Notes: generated by a model from the sequence alone, not told the origin. A stretch of DNA of 64,000 bases from Afipia sp. (GCA_017308575.1 JAFKEQ010000005.1:1-64000); one strand, 5' to 3'; shown: positions 24,233-33,169, counted from the first letter of the stretch. A program made the numbers and translations.

Positions 24233-24403
24233 ATGGATCTCGATCACGGCACGCTGGTGTGGTTCTCGAAATCGTTCGGGTTGTTTTACCTGATCGGACT
24301 TTCGATCGTCGTTCTTGCTTATGTTTACTGGCCGTCGAACAAGAAGAGTTTCGACAAAGCCGCTGTTTCGATTTTGCGCGACGAGGACAAGCCATGGCGG
24401 TAG
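24233..24403 (+). CDS. ccoQ: cbb3-type oxidase subunit IV, CcoQ
   Basis: This 56-residue single-helix protein (FGLFYLIGLSIVVLAYVYWPSNKKSFD) starts two bases after the ccoO stop and overlaps ccoP by ten bases. The tail DEDKPWR is typical of CcoQ. It is a small accessory subunit that stabilises the complex and lies in the inner membrane. Confidence 0.9.
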   Translation: MDLDHGTLVWFSKSFGLFYLIGLSIVVLAYVYWPSNKKSFDKAAVSILRDEDKPWR

Positions 24404-25272
24404 AGGAACGCGACCTCCACACCGGATATCTGACCACCGGTCATGAGTGGAACGGCATCAAGGAATTGAACACGCCGGTCCCCCGCGCGGTCTATTTCTT
24501 TCTCATCATAGCGGCAGTCTATTCGGTCGTTTACTGGATCCTGATGCCTGCGTGGCCGATCGGCGTCACCTACACCAAGGGACTGCTGGGTCTCAGCGAC
24601 CGGCACAACGTGCGGGAGGAAGTGAAGCAGGCCTCGCTCAGCCGCGACCAGTGGGCCAAGCAGATCGAGACCGGCAGCTATGCGAGCATTCAGGCCAATC
24701 CGCAGTTGATGACCATCGTGCGCCAGACCGGACGCACGCTGTTCGGCGACAACTGCGCGGCCTGTCACGGTTTCGATGCGAAGGGCGGGCCCGGATTTCC
24801 CAACCTCACCACGTCGTCTTGGCTGTGGGGCGGCGATCCGGCCGCGATCGAGGAAACCATTCGCGTCGGCATCAATTCGGCGCATCCTGACTCGCGCGTC
24901 TCGCAAATGCCTGCATTCGGGCACGACCAGATGATCCCCGCAGCGGATGTCGAGAACGTCGTGGCCTATGTGCGCACCCTGTCCGACCCGACGGCCGCAA
25001 AGGACGCCAAGCCCGGCCAGATCGAAGCTGGCCAGAAAGTGTTCGCGGCCAACTGCGCTGCGTGCCATGGCGACGACGGCAAGGGCAAGACCGATACCGG
25101 CGCACCGAACCTGACCGACAAGTTCTGGATCTACGGTGGCGACAGGCAGAGCATCACCAACACCGTCTGGAATGGACGGCAGGGCCGCATGCCGACATGG
25201 GACGGCAGGCTGTCCCCTCTCGACCGCAAGATCCTAGCTCTCTACCTGCTCGATCGGCGGGTGACGCCATGA
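24394..25272 (+). CDS. ccoP: cbb3-type cytochrome c oxidase subunit III (dihaem)
   Basis: This 292-residue protein begins MAVEERDLHTGYLTTGHEWNGIKELNTPVPR, a CcoP hallmark, followed by a membrane helix. Two cytochrome c domains follow with DNCAACHGFDAKGG near residue 125 and ANCAACHGDDGKGK near residue 220, and axial methionines probably in QMPAFG and RMPTW. It accepts electrons from soluble or membrane cytochrome c in the periplasm. The next gene starts inside its stop codon (ATGA). Confidence 0.94.
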   Translation: MAVEERDLHTGYLTTGHEWNGIKELNTPVPRAVYFFLIIAAVYSVVYWILMPAWPIGVTYTKGLLGLSDRHNVREEVKQASLSRDQWAKQIETGSYASIQANPQLMTIVRQTGRTLFGDNCAACHGFDAKGGPGFPNLTTSSWLWGGDPAAIEETIRVGINSAHPDSRVSQMPAFGHDQMIPAADVENVVAYVRTLSDPTAAKDAKPGQIEAGQKVFAANCAACHGDDGKGKTDTGAPNLTDKFWIYGGDRQSITNTVWNGRQGRMPTWDGRLSPLDRKILALYLLDRRVTP

Positions 25273-25511
25273 TCGGCGCGGCAACACAAGCCGGGGGCGT
25301 CGGAATGCGCCGCAAGGTCGTGCTGCTGGTCGCGGCCGGCGTCGCCCTGTTCATCGCGGCGAACGCACATCTCATCTATGTCGCAACGACATCGCAACCT
25401 GATTGCGTGGCGCATGTCAGGCACGGCGAAGGCAGTCCCAACAATTTCAGCGCGGCGGCATCTTCCTGCTCGCCCAAAATTGCAAAACCAACCAAAGCAT
25501 CGGCGGAGTAG
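25269..25511 (+). CDS. Small single-span membrane protein in the cbb3 cluster
   Basis: This 80-residue protein has one hydrophobic segment (VVLLVAAGVALFIAANAHLIYVA, residues about 17-39) and then a short polar, presumably periplasmic tail with two cysteines (PDCVAH and SSCSPK). It overlaps ccoP by four bases, so it is translated with the oxidase. It occupies the place where ccoG and ccoH normally stand but resembles neither: CcoG is a large polyferredoxin and CcoH is roughly 150 residues or more. I do not recognise its family. It may be a local assembly or stability factor. Confidence 0.7.
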   Translation: MIGAATQAGGVGMRRKVVLLVAAGVALFIAANAHLIYVATTSQPDCVAHVRHGEGSPNNFSAAASSCSPKIAKPTKASAE

Positions 25512-25517
25512 CTGCTC

Positions 25518-26309
25518 ATGACCATCATTCCGAGCCTCGTTCCCCCGCTTCCGATCAAGAATCGCTGGCAACGCTCGCTGACGCCGGCGGACGCCTTCTC
25601 ATGGCTAAAGAGCGGATGGCGCGACCTCACTGTGCAGCCGATGTCGAGCCTGATCTACGGCCTGCTGATCTTTCTGGTATCGATCGCGATCGTGATCGGA
25701 CTGTTCCGGTTCGGCTGGGACTACATCCTGTTTCCCGCCTTCGCCGGATTCATGGTGATCGGGCCGATCCTCGCCGTCGGCCTCTATGAAAAGAGCCGCC
25801 GTCTCGCGGCGGGCGTTCCGGTAAATCTCGCCAACATGATCTTCGTCAAACCGAAGTCCGGCGGACAGATCCTGTTCGCGGGCGTCTTGCTGTGCCTGCT
25901 GGTGATCACCTGGATGCGTGCGGCCGTCATCATCTATGCGCTGTTCTTCGGCCTGGTGCCGTTCCCCGGCCTCGATCACATCGCGCCGATGCTGTTCACG
26001 ACGCCAACCGGTTGGGCGATGCTTGTTGTCGGCGGCGCAGTGGGCGGACTGTTCGCGGCCTTTTCCTTCGCAATCAGCGCATTCTCCATCCCGATGCTGC
26101 TGAACGAGCGGGTCGATGCGCTCACCGCGATGGGATCGAGCATGGCGCTGGTCTGGCATAACTTTCCCGCGATGCTGACCTGGGGCGTCATCGTCCTCGC
26201 CCTGTTCCTGCTTTGCCTCGCAACAGGACTTGTCGGCCTGATCGTGGTGTTTCCGGTTGTCGGCCACGGCACCTGGCATGCTTACCGCGCGGTGGCGACC
26301 GCATCATAA
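25518..26309 (+). CDS. DUF2189 integral membrane protein in the cbb3 cluster
   Basis: This 263-residue protein has about six membrane helices and the DUF2189 signature after a polar start: LTPADAFSWLKSGWRDLTVQPMSSLIYGLL, then GPILAVGLYEKSRRLAAG, and a C-terminal VGLIVVFPVVGHGTWHAYRA. It lies six bases after the 80-residue gene and before ccoI, hence probably in the same operon. DUF2189 genes often occur near respiratory oxidases, and some database entries call them cytochrome c oxidase subunit I-like; I know of no established function. Confidence 0.85.
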   Translation: MTIIPSLVPPLPIKNRWQRSLTPADAFSWLKSGWRDLTVQPMSSLIYGLLIFLVSIAIVIGLFRFGWDYILFPAFAGFMVIGPILAVGLYEKSRRLAAGVPVNLANMIFVKPKSGGQILFAGVLLCLLVITWMRAAVIIYALFFGLVPFPGLDHIAPMLFTTPTGWAMLVVGGAVGGLFAAFSFAISAFSIPMLLNERVDALTAMGSSMALVWHNFPAMLTWGVIVLALFLLCLATGLVGLIVVFPVVGHGTWHAYRAVATAS

Positions 26310-26361
26310 CGGCATCGCCTGCGTAAAAGCCGCGCCCAAAGGCGCGGCGATGGAGTGACAG

Positions 26362-28638
26362 ATGAGTTGCTGCGGCCCAAGCGCCGAGCTTGCTCTTGCA
26401 ACGACGGACCCGCACATCGCGGATGAAGAACTTCTGCTTGCCAGCCGCATGGTCGGTGATGGAATCCGCCAGACCGACCTATCGGTTCCGTCGATTCATT
26501 GCGGCGGCTGCATCCAGAAGATCGAAAGCGCTCTCGATGCCCTGCCCCGCGTCGAACAGGCCCGCGTCAACCTTTCGACCAAGCGTGTTTCGATCCGCTG
26601 GCGGGATGACAAGACACCGCCGCCCTTCATCGCAACGCTGGAGAACATCGGCTATCACGCCCACCTCAACGATCCCGACGCGGATGCAAAAGACCAGACG
26701 CTCACCGAACTGATCCGCGCGCTCGCGGTGTCCGGTTTTGCCGCCAGCAACATCATGGGCTTTTCCATCGCGATCTGGGTCGGTGCCGAACCCGAAACCC
26801 GGATCATGTTTCACTGGATTTCGGCCCTGATCGCCTGCCCCGCGCTGATCTATTCAGGTCACGTGTTTTTCCAGTCCGCATGGCGTGCCTTGCGCCACGG
26901 CCAAACCAATATGGATGTGCCGATTTCCATCGGCGTGCTGCTCGCCTTCGGCATGAGCCTCTACGAGACGATCAATCATGGCGTTCACGCCTATTTCGAC
27001 GCCTCGATCTCGCTGCTGTTCTTCCTGCTGATCGGCCGGACGCTCGATTACATGATGCGAGAGCGCGCCCGCACCGCGGTCAAGGGCCTTGCCCGCCTCG
27101 CATCGCGCGGCGCGCTGGTGGTGCAGGACGACGGCACACACGCCTATCTGCCGGTGGATGACATCCAGCCGGGCATGACCATCCTGCTGCCTGCAGGTGA
27201 GCGCGTACCGGTCGATGCGAGGGTGGCGCAGGGACAATCGGAGATCGACTGCGCCCTGGTGACCGGTGAAAGTCTGCCCCAGGCCGCCACGGCGGGCTCG
27301 GCATTGTCCGCCGGCATGCTGAACCTCACCGGACCGCTGACCATTGTGGCGACGGCCACCGCAAAAAATTCCTTCCTCGCAGAAATGTTGCGGATGATGG
27401 AAACGGCCGAAGCGGGCCGCTCAGTGTATCGCCGCATCGCCGATCGCGCATCGCGCCTCTATGCACCTGTAGTGCATCTCACGGCCCTGCTGACCTTCAT
27501 CGGCTGGATGATCGCGACCGGCGACGTCCATCGCGCCATCACCATCGCCATCGCCGTTCTGATCATCACCTGTCCATGCGCGCTCGGTCTTGCGGTGCCG
27601 ATGGTTCAGGTCGTCGCCGCCCGCCGCCTGTTCGAGAACGGCATCATGATCAAGGACGGCAGCGCGCTGGAGCGTCTCGCCGAGATCGACACGGTGGTTT
27701 TCGACAAGACCGGCACGCTGACGCTGGACCGCCTGCGCCTCGCCAATGCCGTCGATCCCGATGCGCTGAAACTCGCCGCCTCGATGGCGGCCCATTCCCG
27801 CCATCCCTATTCGCGCGCGCTTGCGACAGCGAGACAAGACCGCCGGCTGACGCCGCTCGTCCTGAGCGATATTTCAGAGACGCCCGGTGCAGGGCTCGAA
27901 ACACACGTCGATGGCGCAACCTATCGGCTAGGGCGAGCCGACTGGGCGCTGAACAGCAGTCAGGCACATATTCCCTCTTCGGCAGGCGTCGTGCTCGCGC
28001 GAAATGGCCAGCTTCAGGCGACCTTCAGTTTTGAGAGCGATCTGCGCCCGGATGTCCGCAGGAGCATCGCGGAGGTCTCGTCGCAAGGCTGCCGCGTCGA
28101 GATCATGTCCGGCGATCGCGACGGCCCGGTGCGCGATCTTGCCGTTGCGCTCGGCGTTTCCTATCGCGCCGGCGTCTCGCCCGTCGGAAAGAGTCAGCAC
28201 ATTGCGGATCTGTCCGCTGCGGGACAGCGCGTCCTGATGGTCGGCGACGGGCTCAATGACACCCCGGCGCTTGCTGCGGCCCATGCCTCAATGGCCCCGG
28301 CCTCCGCAGCCGATGTCAGCCGCAGCGCCGCCGATCTGGTGTTCCTGCACGACAGCCTGCTCGCGGTGCCGCAGGCGATGACGGTCGCACGAAACGCGAA
28401 CCGGCTGGTCCGCCAGAACCTGCTCCTGGCCATCGGCTACAACGTGATCGCCGTCCCGATTGCCATTCTCGGCCATGTCACGCCGCTGATTGCCGCTGTC
28501 GCCATGTCGGGCTCCTCGCTGGTTGTGATCGCGAATGCCTTGCGCCTCGGCGGACCTCGTAAGGATAAACATCAGCCCGCACCGGAACCCGGTGCGGTGG
28601 CTTCAGCGTTGTCCTTTCAAATGAAGGAGGCGCGCTGA
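26362..28638 (+). CDS. ccoI: Copper-translocating P-type ATPase of the cbb3 assembly pathway (CcoI/FixI)
   Basis: This 758-residue P1B ATPase exports copper needed for the CuB site of cbb3 oxidase. It has a cysteine-rich N-terminus (MSCCGPSAE), a heavy-metal domain with IHCGGCIQKIESAL, eight predicted helices, and the metal-channel motif CPCALGLAVP. The phosphorylation motif VFDKTGTLTLD and the hinge MVGDGLNDTPAL are both present. It follows the DUF2189 gene by 52 bases with GGAGTGACAG as ribosome site and overlaps ccoS by one base. Confidence 0.94.
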   Translation: MSCCGPSAELALATTDPHIADEELLLASRMVGDGIRQTDLSVPSIHCGGCIQKIESALDALPRVEQARVNLSTKRVSIRWRDDKTPPPFIATLENIGYHAHLNDPDADAKDQTLTELIRALAVSGFAASNIMGFSIAIWVGAEPETRIMFHWISALIACPALIYSGHVFFQSAWRALRHGQTNMDVPISIGVLLAFGMSLYETINHGVHAYFDASISLLFFLLIGRTLDYMMRERARTAVKGLARLASRGALVVQDDGTHAYLPVDDIQPGMTILLPAGERVPVDARVAQGQSEIDCALVTGESLPQAATAGSALSAGMLNLTGPLTIVATATAKNSFLAEMLRMMETAEAGRSVYRRIADRASRLYAPVVHLTALLTFIGWMIATGDVHRAITIAIAVLIITCPCALGLAVPMVQVVAARRLFENGIMIKDGSALERLAEIDTVVFDKTGTLTLDRLRLANAVDPDALKLAASMAAHSRHPYSRALATARQDRRLTPLVLSDISETPGAGLETHVDGATYRLGRADWALNSSQAHIPSSAGVVLARNGQLQATFSFESDLRPDVRRSIAEVSSQGCRVEIMSGDRDGPVRDLAVALGVSYRAGVSPVGKSQHIADLSAAGQRVLMVGDGLNDTPALAAAHASMAPASAADVSRSAADLVFLHDSLLAVPQAMTVARNANRLVRQNLLLAIGYNVIAVPIAILGHVTPLIAAVAMSGSSLVVIANALRLGGPRKDKHQPAPEPGAVASALSFQMKEAR

Positions 28639-28832
28639 TGGATTATTTCTATCTGATCCCGCTTGCGCTGGTGCTGGGCGGCCTCGCGCTGGGCGCCTTC
28701 ATGTGGTCGATGAAAAGCGGCCAGTATGACGACCTCGCAGGCGCGGCCGAGCGCATCCTGTTTGAGGAAGATGATCGCCCGGCCCCGGACAAACCGCCTC
28801 GGGAATCCGGCCTATCATCGAACACGAACTGA
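28638..28832 (+). CDS. ccoS: cbb3-type oxidase assembly protein CcoS
   Basis: This 64-residue protein has one N-terminal helix (YLIPLALVLGGLALGAFMWSMKSGQYDDL) followed by EEDDRP, the usual CcoS/FixS pattern. It helps insert cofactors into cbb3 oxidase. The ATG overlaps the ccoI stop (TGATG). It ends the oxidase cluster; 28833-28937 holds nothing I can name. Confidence 0.92.
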   Translation: MDYFYLIPLALVLGGLALGAFMWSMKSGQYDDLAGAAERILFEEDDRPAPDKPPRESGLSSNTN

Positions 28833-28937
28833 GCCAGAACTGCAGATAATCCGACGGAACACACCGGGAACACGATCCGGGTCGCAATCTTGCGCCACAC
28901 CGCGACAATGGCGAGATTCGTTCCGGGGACCTGAATT

Positions 28938-28963
28938 GAAAAAACCGCTGCGAGACAGCGGCT
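28938..28963 (-). terminator. Terminator of the tRNA-Lys gene
   Basis: The stem CCGCTG/CAGCGG (28945-28961) is followed on the minus strand by a run of six U. It lies ten bases beyond the 3' end of the tRNA. Confidence 0.75.
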
Positions 28964-28972
28964 TGGGAATGG

Positions 28973-29045
28973 TGGGCGATGTAGGGCTCGAACCTACGAC
29001 CCGGTGATTAAGAGTCACCTGCTCTACCAACTGAGCTAATCGCCC
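28973..29045 (-). tRNA. tRNA-Lys (anticodon CUU)
   Basis: The 73-base minus-strand sequence folds as a cloverleaf: acceptor GGGCGAT/ATCGCCC, D arm GCTC...GAGC, anticodon loop CTCTTAA with anticodon CTT, and T arm GTAGG-TTCGAGC-CCTAC. The discriminator is A, and CCA is not encoded. A hairpin terminator follows. Confidence 0.96.
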
Positions 29046-29170
29046 GAACGCCACGCGGCGAAACCGCTTGAGCCGGCGTCGTTTAGCAAAGCAGATTGAC
29101 CCTGTCCAGCAATGTGACGGTTTTTTCTAACCTTGGAGCGTGGGATTCACAGGACACGCGTCATACAGAA

Positions 29171-29194
29171 AAACCGCCGGAAATCCGGCGGTTT
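29171..29194. terminator. Bidirectional hairpin terminator downstream of the LTXXQ gene
   Basis: AAACCGCCGG-AAAT-CCGGCGGTTT is a perfect ten-base stem. It has A residues before it on the plus strand and T residues after, so it could stop transcription from either side. It sits about 33 bases past the end of the minus-strand LTXXQ gene. Confidence 0.75.
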
Positions 29195-29226
29195 CTGTCA
29201 TTTCGGAAGACGTAACTTCAGCCGTG

Positions 29227-29826
29227 TCAGAGACGTTCGGAATTGCCGCCCCGCTCAAAGCCCCGGTCACGGTCGAATCGGCCGCCATCCCTGTCGCGTC
29301 CGAACTCATGACCACGCCGCCAGCCATGATGGCCGCCCATGCGGGTGAGCATACTCAGCCGCCGCTTCTGGCCATCATCCAGCGTCTTGTAGAGCGGGTC
29401 AGCCGCATCGGCGATCTTCTTGAGGCCTGCGGCGGTCTCGGCCATCCGGTCCGCGCGCTCGCGCAGGCGGATCACCGGATCGCGAGTCTGGTCGGCCGCG
29501 GCCTTGTCGCCAGGTGCCTTGTCCTCAGACGGCTTCTGGTCCCGCGCAGCGCGGCGTGCATCGCGTTCGCTCGCGCGTGCGTTGGCCCGCTCCATGCGTT
29601 GCTTGGCGAAATCGCGCACCGCGGTTTCGACCGGCGGCCACAGTTTTTCCTGATCTGGCGTGAGTTTCAGACCGGCCTTCACGGATGCGATCTTCGCATC
29701 AACGAAAGCCGCCCGGTCTTCCATGCTCATGCGCTGGTGGTGATGATGATAACGGTGCTGTGCGTAGACGGCTGTGGAACCGAGAATGGCAACCGCCGCG
29801 ACACCGGCAACAATGGCTTTCTTCAT
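29227..29826 (-). CDS. Spy/CpxP-like LTXXQ periplasmic protein
   Basis: This 199-residue precursor has a signal peptide (MKKAIVAGVAAVAILGSTAVYAQ), a histidine-rich segment just after it (HRYHHHH), and then a helical protein with the LTPDQ motif (LKLTPDQEKLWPPVE) and a second similar repeat near TLDDGQKRRLSML. The middle is highly charged (RASERDARRAARDQKPSEDKAPGDK) and the C-terminus is rich in R, D and G. Spy and CpxP relatives act as periplasmic chaperones or metal/stress sensors. The histidine tract and acidic tail suggest metal binding, but this is inference. Confidence 0.82.
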   Translation of the reverse strand: MKKAIVAGVAAVAILGSTAVYAQHRYHHHHQRMSMEDRAAFVDAKIASVKAGLKLTPDQEKLWPPVETAVRDFAKQRMERANARASERDARRAARDQKPSEDKAPGDKAAADQTRDPVIRLRERADRMAETAAGLKKIADAADPLYKTLDDGQKRRLSMLTRMGGHHGWRRGHEFGRDRDGGRFDRDRGFERGGNSERL

Positions 29827-29915
29827 GGGGCATCTCCGAGGTGAAAGGTCACCTCGAAGATGGCACCAGCCCGCATTCTTTCAACTTAAGCTTTGGATAG
29901 CTACGTGAACGTGCG

Positions 29916-31250
29916 TTAATGGCCGCCGAGCATTCCGAGCGCACGCGGCAGCCACAGCGAAATTTCCGGAATGAAGGTCACGACGCCGAGGAACATCAGC
30001 ATCGTCAGCAGCCACGGCCACACCGCAATCGTCAGCTCAGTGATGCCCATCTTGGCGATGTTCGACGCCACATAGAGGTTGAGCCCGACCGGCGGATGGC
30101 ACATGCCGACCTCCATGTTCACCACCATCAGGACGCCGAGATGAACCGGATGGATGCCGAGCTTCACGGCGATGGGAAACAGGATCGGCGCCGTGATGAG
30201 CACGATGGAGCTGGCTTCCATCACGTTACCCGCGACCAGCAGCAGGATGTTGACGAAGATCAGGAATGTGATCCAGTTGACGCCCCGATCGAGCATCCAG
30301 GCTGCAAGTTGCTGCGGGATCTGTTCGCTGGTCATCAGGAATGAGAACAGCACCGCGTTGGTGATGATGTAGAGGATCATCGCGCTCATGCTGGCGGAGC
30401 CGAGCAGCACACGTGGCACATCCTTCAGCGTCAGGTCCTTGTACACGAACACCGCGATGAAGAAGGCATAGACGGCGCTCATCGCCGCCGCTTCGGTCGG
30501 CGTGAACAGCCCCGCATAAATACCGCCGAGCACGATCACAATCAGCAGCAGGCCCCAAATGCACTCGCGGAAAGCCTTGAAGCGCTGCGCCCATGAGGCA
30601 CGCGGCAGGCGCGGATAATCGAACTTCCATGCGCGATAGACGGTGGTGAAGCCCAGTAGCGATGCCAGCATGATGCCGGGGATGACACCTGCCATGAAAA
30701 GCTGACCGACCGAAGCCGAGGTAACGCGTTCGCCCGTCGGACCGAGAGCGACGCTGCCGCCGGTCGCCACTGCATAGATCACCATCACGATGGACGGTGG
30801 AATCAGAATGCCAAGCGCGCCGGAGGTAGTAATGACGCCCGCGCCGAAACGCTTGGGGAATCCCTGCGCCACCATCGCGGGCAGCAGGATCGAGCCGATG
30901 GCGATCACCGTCGCCGGGGACGATCCGGAAATCGCGGCGAACAAGGCGCACGCCATGACGCCTGCAAGGCCGAGGCCGCCATACCAATGACCAACCATGG
31001 AGGTGGCGAAATTGATCATGCGTTTGGCGACGCCGCCATGGGTCAGGAAGTTACCGGCGAGAATGAAGAACGGGATCGCCATGATCTCGAAGTTCTCGAT
31101 GCCGGTGAACAGCTTCAGCGCAACCGCCTCGATCGGCACCTGCGTCAAGAAGAAGAGGAAGGTGAGCACCGTGAGACCGAGCGCGATCGAAATCGGCATG
31201 CCGGTCAGCATCAGCGCAACGAGAAGCGCGAAGATGAACAGTGTGGTCAT
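29916..31250 (-). CDS. dctM: TRAP transporter large permease, DctM type
   Basis: This 444-residue protein has about 12 helices and the DctM motifs: LTGMPISIALGLTVL near the start, FFILAGNFLTHGGVAKRMI, GSSPATVIAIGSI, TSGALGILIPPSIVMVIYA and NMEVGMCHPPVGLNLYVA near the end. It forms the sodium-driven transport channel for an organic acid in the inner membrane. The start at 31250 (MTTLFIFALL) overlaps the dctQ stop by four bases; the longer frame runs back inside dctQ and is not used. Confidence 0.92.
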   Translation of the reverse strand: MTTLFIFALLVALMLTGMPISIALGLTVLTFLFFLTQVPIEAVALKLFTGIENFEIMAIPFFILAGNFLTHGGVAKRMINFATSMVGHWYGGLGLAGVMACALFAAISGSSPATVIAIGSILLPAMVAQGFPKRFGAGVITTSGALGILIPPSIVMVIYAVATGGSVALGPTGERVTSASVGQLFMAGVIPGIMLASLLGFTTVYRAWKFDYPRLPRASWAQRFKAFRECIWGLLLIVIVLGGIYAGLFTPTEAAAMSAVYAFFIAVFVYKDLTLKDVPRVLLGSASMSAMILYIITNAVLFSFLMTSEQIPQQLAAWMLDRGVNWITFLIFVNILLLVAGNVMEASSIVLITAPILFPIAVKLGIHPVHLGVLMVVNMEVGMCHPPVGLNLYVASNIAKMGITELTIAVWPWLLTMLMFLGVVTFIPEISLWLPRALGMLGGH

Positions 31251-31870
31251 CGCGAGCCCTCCGGCGTCGGGCCGACCGCATCGTCGATTTCGATACCCTC
31301 CACATGGGAGTGATCGTGATGCGGAAGCTCGCCGGTCCGCCAGTAGGTCCATGCGACCTGCAAAAACCGGAAGCACATCAGATACGATCCAAGGGGAATG
31401 CAGAGGTAAACAATCCAGCTCGGCAGTTCGAGGTCAGGCGAGGTCTGGTCCGTGGAAGACAGACCGATGACGAAGCTCGCTCCCATCGTACCGATAATGC
31501 CCGTGAACAGCGCGCCGCACAGCAGGCCGAACAGGATCGTCACCTTCCGCCACCTGTCGTTTAGGGCGAGAACCAGGACATCGACGCCGACATGGATGCC
31601 GGTGCGCACGCCATAGGCCGCGCCGAACTTGGCCATCCACACGAACATGAAAATGCAAAGCTCCTGCGCCCAGGAGAGATGAATCTTGCTCAGGAACGAA
31701 TAGACCGCCATTGCGCCGGGCCATGTCCGGTGCGAGACGACAAAATCCGTGGTGTAGCGATGGGCGACCGCCACAAAGATCACCAGCGTCGCCGCGGCGA
31801 TCAAGGTTGCGATCAGGGTTTCCTCGAGGCGATCGAGGATGCGCAGAAATAACTTCAAGACTTCCCCCAC
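31247..31870 (-). CDS. dctQ: TRAP transporter small permease, DctQ type
   Basis: This 207-residue protein has four main helices. WAQELCIFMFVWMAKFGAAYGVRTGIHVGVDVL carries the DctQ pattern W-x-E-E/L...G-A-x-x-x-x-R-x-x-x-H-I-x-V-D. It works with DctM. Its C-terminal tail after YWRTGELPHHDHSH is histidine/acid-rich and cytoplasmic or periplasmic. It is separated from dctP by about 113 bases that contain a hairpin. Confidence 0.88.
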   Translation of the reverse strand: MGEVLKLFLRILDRLEETLIATLIAAATLVIFVAVAHRYTTDFVVSHRTWPGAMAVYSFLSKIHLSWAQELCIFMFVWMAKFGAAYGVRTGIHVGVDVLVLALNDRWRKVTILFGLLCGALFTGIIGTMGASFVIGLSSTDQTSPDLELPSWIVYLCIPLGSYLMCFRFLQVAWTYWRTGELPHHDHSHVEGIEIDDAVGPTPEGSR

Positions 31871-31934
31871 CCATGCCGCGGCGTCTTTGCGCGCCCGATC
31901 CCCGTTCGGGATCTGATTCAGCTATCAGACGAAA

Positions 31935-31958
31935 GTGGCCCGGACGATGCCGGACCAC
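31935..31958. terminator. Hairpin between dctP and dctQ
   Basis: GTGGCCCGG...CCGGACCAC forms a nine-base stem with one mismatch. No T-run follows, so it is more likely an RNA-stability or partial-termination hairpin that lets the binding-protein gene be expressed above the permeases. Confidence 0.5.
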
Positions 31959-31983
31959 TCCATTGTCATATCAGATCGTCACA

Positions 31984-32985
31984 TCAGTTGGTCTTGGCGT
32001 TGGCTTCCTTCCGGAACGCCGCGATCAGATCCTTGCCGACGCGCGACGCCATTTCGTTCGTCACGGGCTCGAGGGCCTTCATCCATTCGGCCTTCTCCGC
32101 CGGAGTCTGATCGTGGAACTCCGTTTTGCCAGCCTTCTTCATCGCCACGATGGCGTCGTCGTTTTCTTTCTGCGAAATGCTGTTCGCAAAATCGGTGGCT
32201 TCGGCCATCGCCTTGTCAAGCTGCGTGCGGACATCGGCCGGCAGGCCATCCCAGAACTTCTTGTTCACGATCACCGCATAGCCGATATAGCCGTGGTTCG
32301 AGATCGTCATATACTTCTGCACTTCGTGCATCTTCTGGGTGTAGCAGTTCGACGGCGTGTTCTCGTTGCCATCGACGACGCCGGTCTGCATGGCTTGATA
32401 CACTTCTGAGAACGCCAGCACCTGCGGGATCGCACCGAGCGCACGGAACTGCGCTTCCAGCACCTTGGACGACTGGATGCGCATCTTCTGGCCCTGGAAG
32501 TCCGCGACATGGATCAGCGGCTTGTTCGCCGTCATGATCTTGAAGCCGTTATCCCAGTAAGCGAGGCCCTTGATGCCCTTGGGTTCAAGCTTGGCCAGCA
32601 GGCTCTGGCCGATCGGGCCCTTGGTGACGCGTCCGAGCGCCGCCTTGTCCGGCAGGATGTAAGGCAGATCGAATACCTCGAATTCCTTCACGCCCAGCGG
32701 ACCGAACTTCGCCAGCGACGGCGCCAGCATCTGCACCGCACCGAGTTGCAGCGCCTCGACCTCTTCCTTGTCCTTGTAGAGCTGCGAGTTCGGATAAACT
32801 TCGACCTTCACCTTGCCGTTGGTGTACTTCTCGGCGAGTTCCTTGAACTTCTCCGCGCCCTGCCCCTTCGGCGTGTTGGGCGCCACGACATGGCTGAACT
32901 TGATGACAATCGGAGATTGCGCCGCAGCGGGGCCGACAAGCGCGAGAGCGGCAATCGAAGCCGCGGCCAGAATGAGTTTCTTCAT
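31984..32985 (-). CDS. dctP: TRAP transporter solute-binding protein, DctP type
   Basis: This 333-residue precursor has a signal peptide (MKKLILAAASIAALALVGPAAAQ). The mature DctP fold shows IVIKFSHVVAPNTPKGQGAEKFKELAEKYTNGKV, ALQLGAVQMLAPS and FQGQKMRIQSSKVLEAQFRALGAIPQVLAFSEVYQAMQTGVVDGNENTPSN. The arginine in KMRIQ is the usual carboxylate anchor, so the ligand is likely an organic acid such as a C4-dicarboxylate or keto acid. It is the first gene of the dctPQM operon. Confidence 0.92.
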   Translation of the reverse strand: MKKLILAAASIAALALVGPAAAQSPIVIKFSHVVAPNTPKGQGAEKFKELAEKYTNGKVKVEVYPNSQLYKDKEEVEALQLGAVQMLAPSLAKFGPLGVKEFEVFDLPYILPDKAALGRVTKGPIGQSLLAKLEPKGIKGLAYWDNGFKIMTANKPLIHVADFQGQKMRIQSSKVLEAQFRALGAIPQVLAFSEVYQAMQTGVVDGNENTPSNCYTQKMHEVQKYMTISNHGYIGYAVIVNKKFWDGLPADVRTQLDKAMAEATDFANSISQKENDDAIVAMKKAGKTEFHDQTPAEKAEWMKALEPVTNEMASRVGKDLIAAFRKEANAKTN

Positions 32986-33114
32986 GTAACCTCCCGAAAA
33001 TTGCTATTGGAGCTGCGGTATTGCCGCGGCCCGACCGTCTGCGCGACAGAGCATCGCAGATGCACGCGGTCAAGACCATTGCCCTTTAGAGGCATGACAA
33101 CATTTGCTGCAATG

Positions 33115-33145
33115 CAAAACGCGACGCATCATTAATGCGCCGCGC
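33115..33145 (-). terminator. Terminator downstream of leuA
   Basis: The minus-strand RNA forms CGCGGCGCAT/ATGCGTCGCG (one mismatch) followed by UUUU, about 25 bases past the leuA stop. Confidence 0.65.
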
Positions 33146-33169
33146 TTCGATTCGCCCGATAAATGCGGA

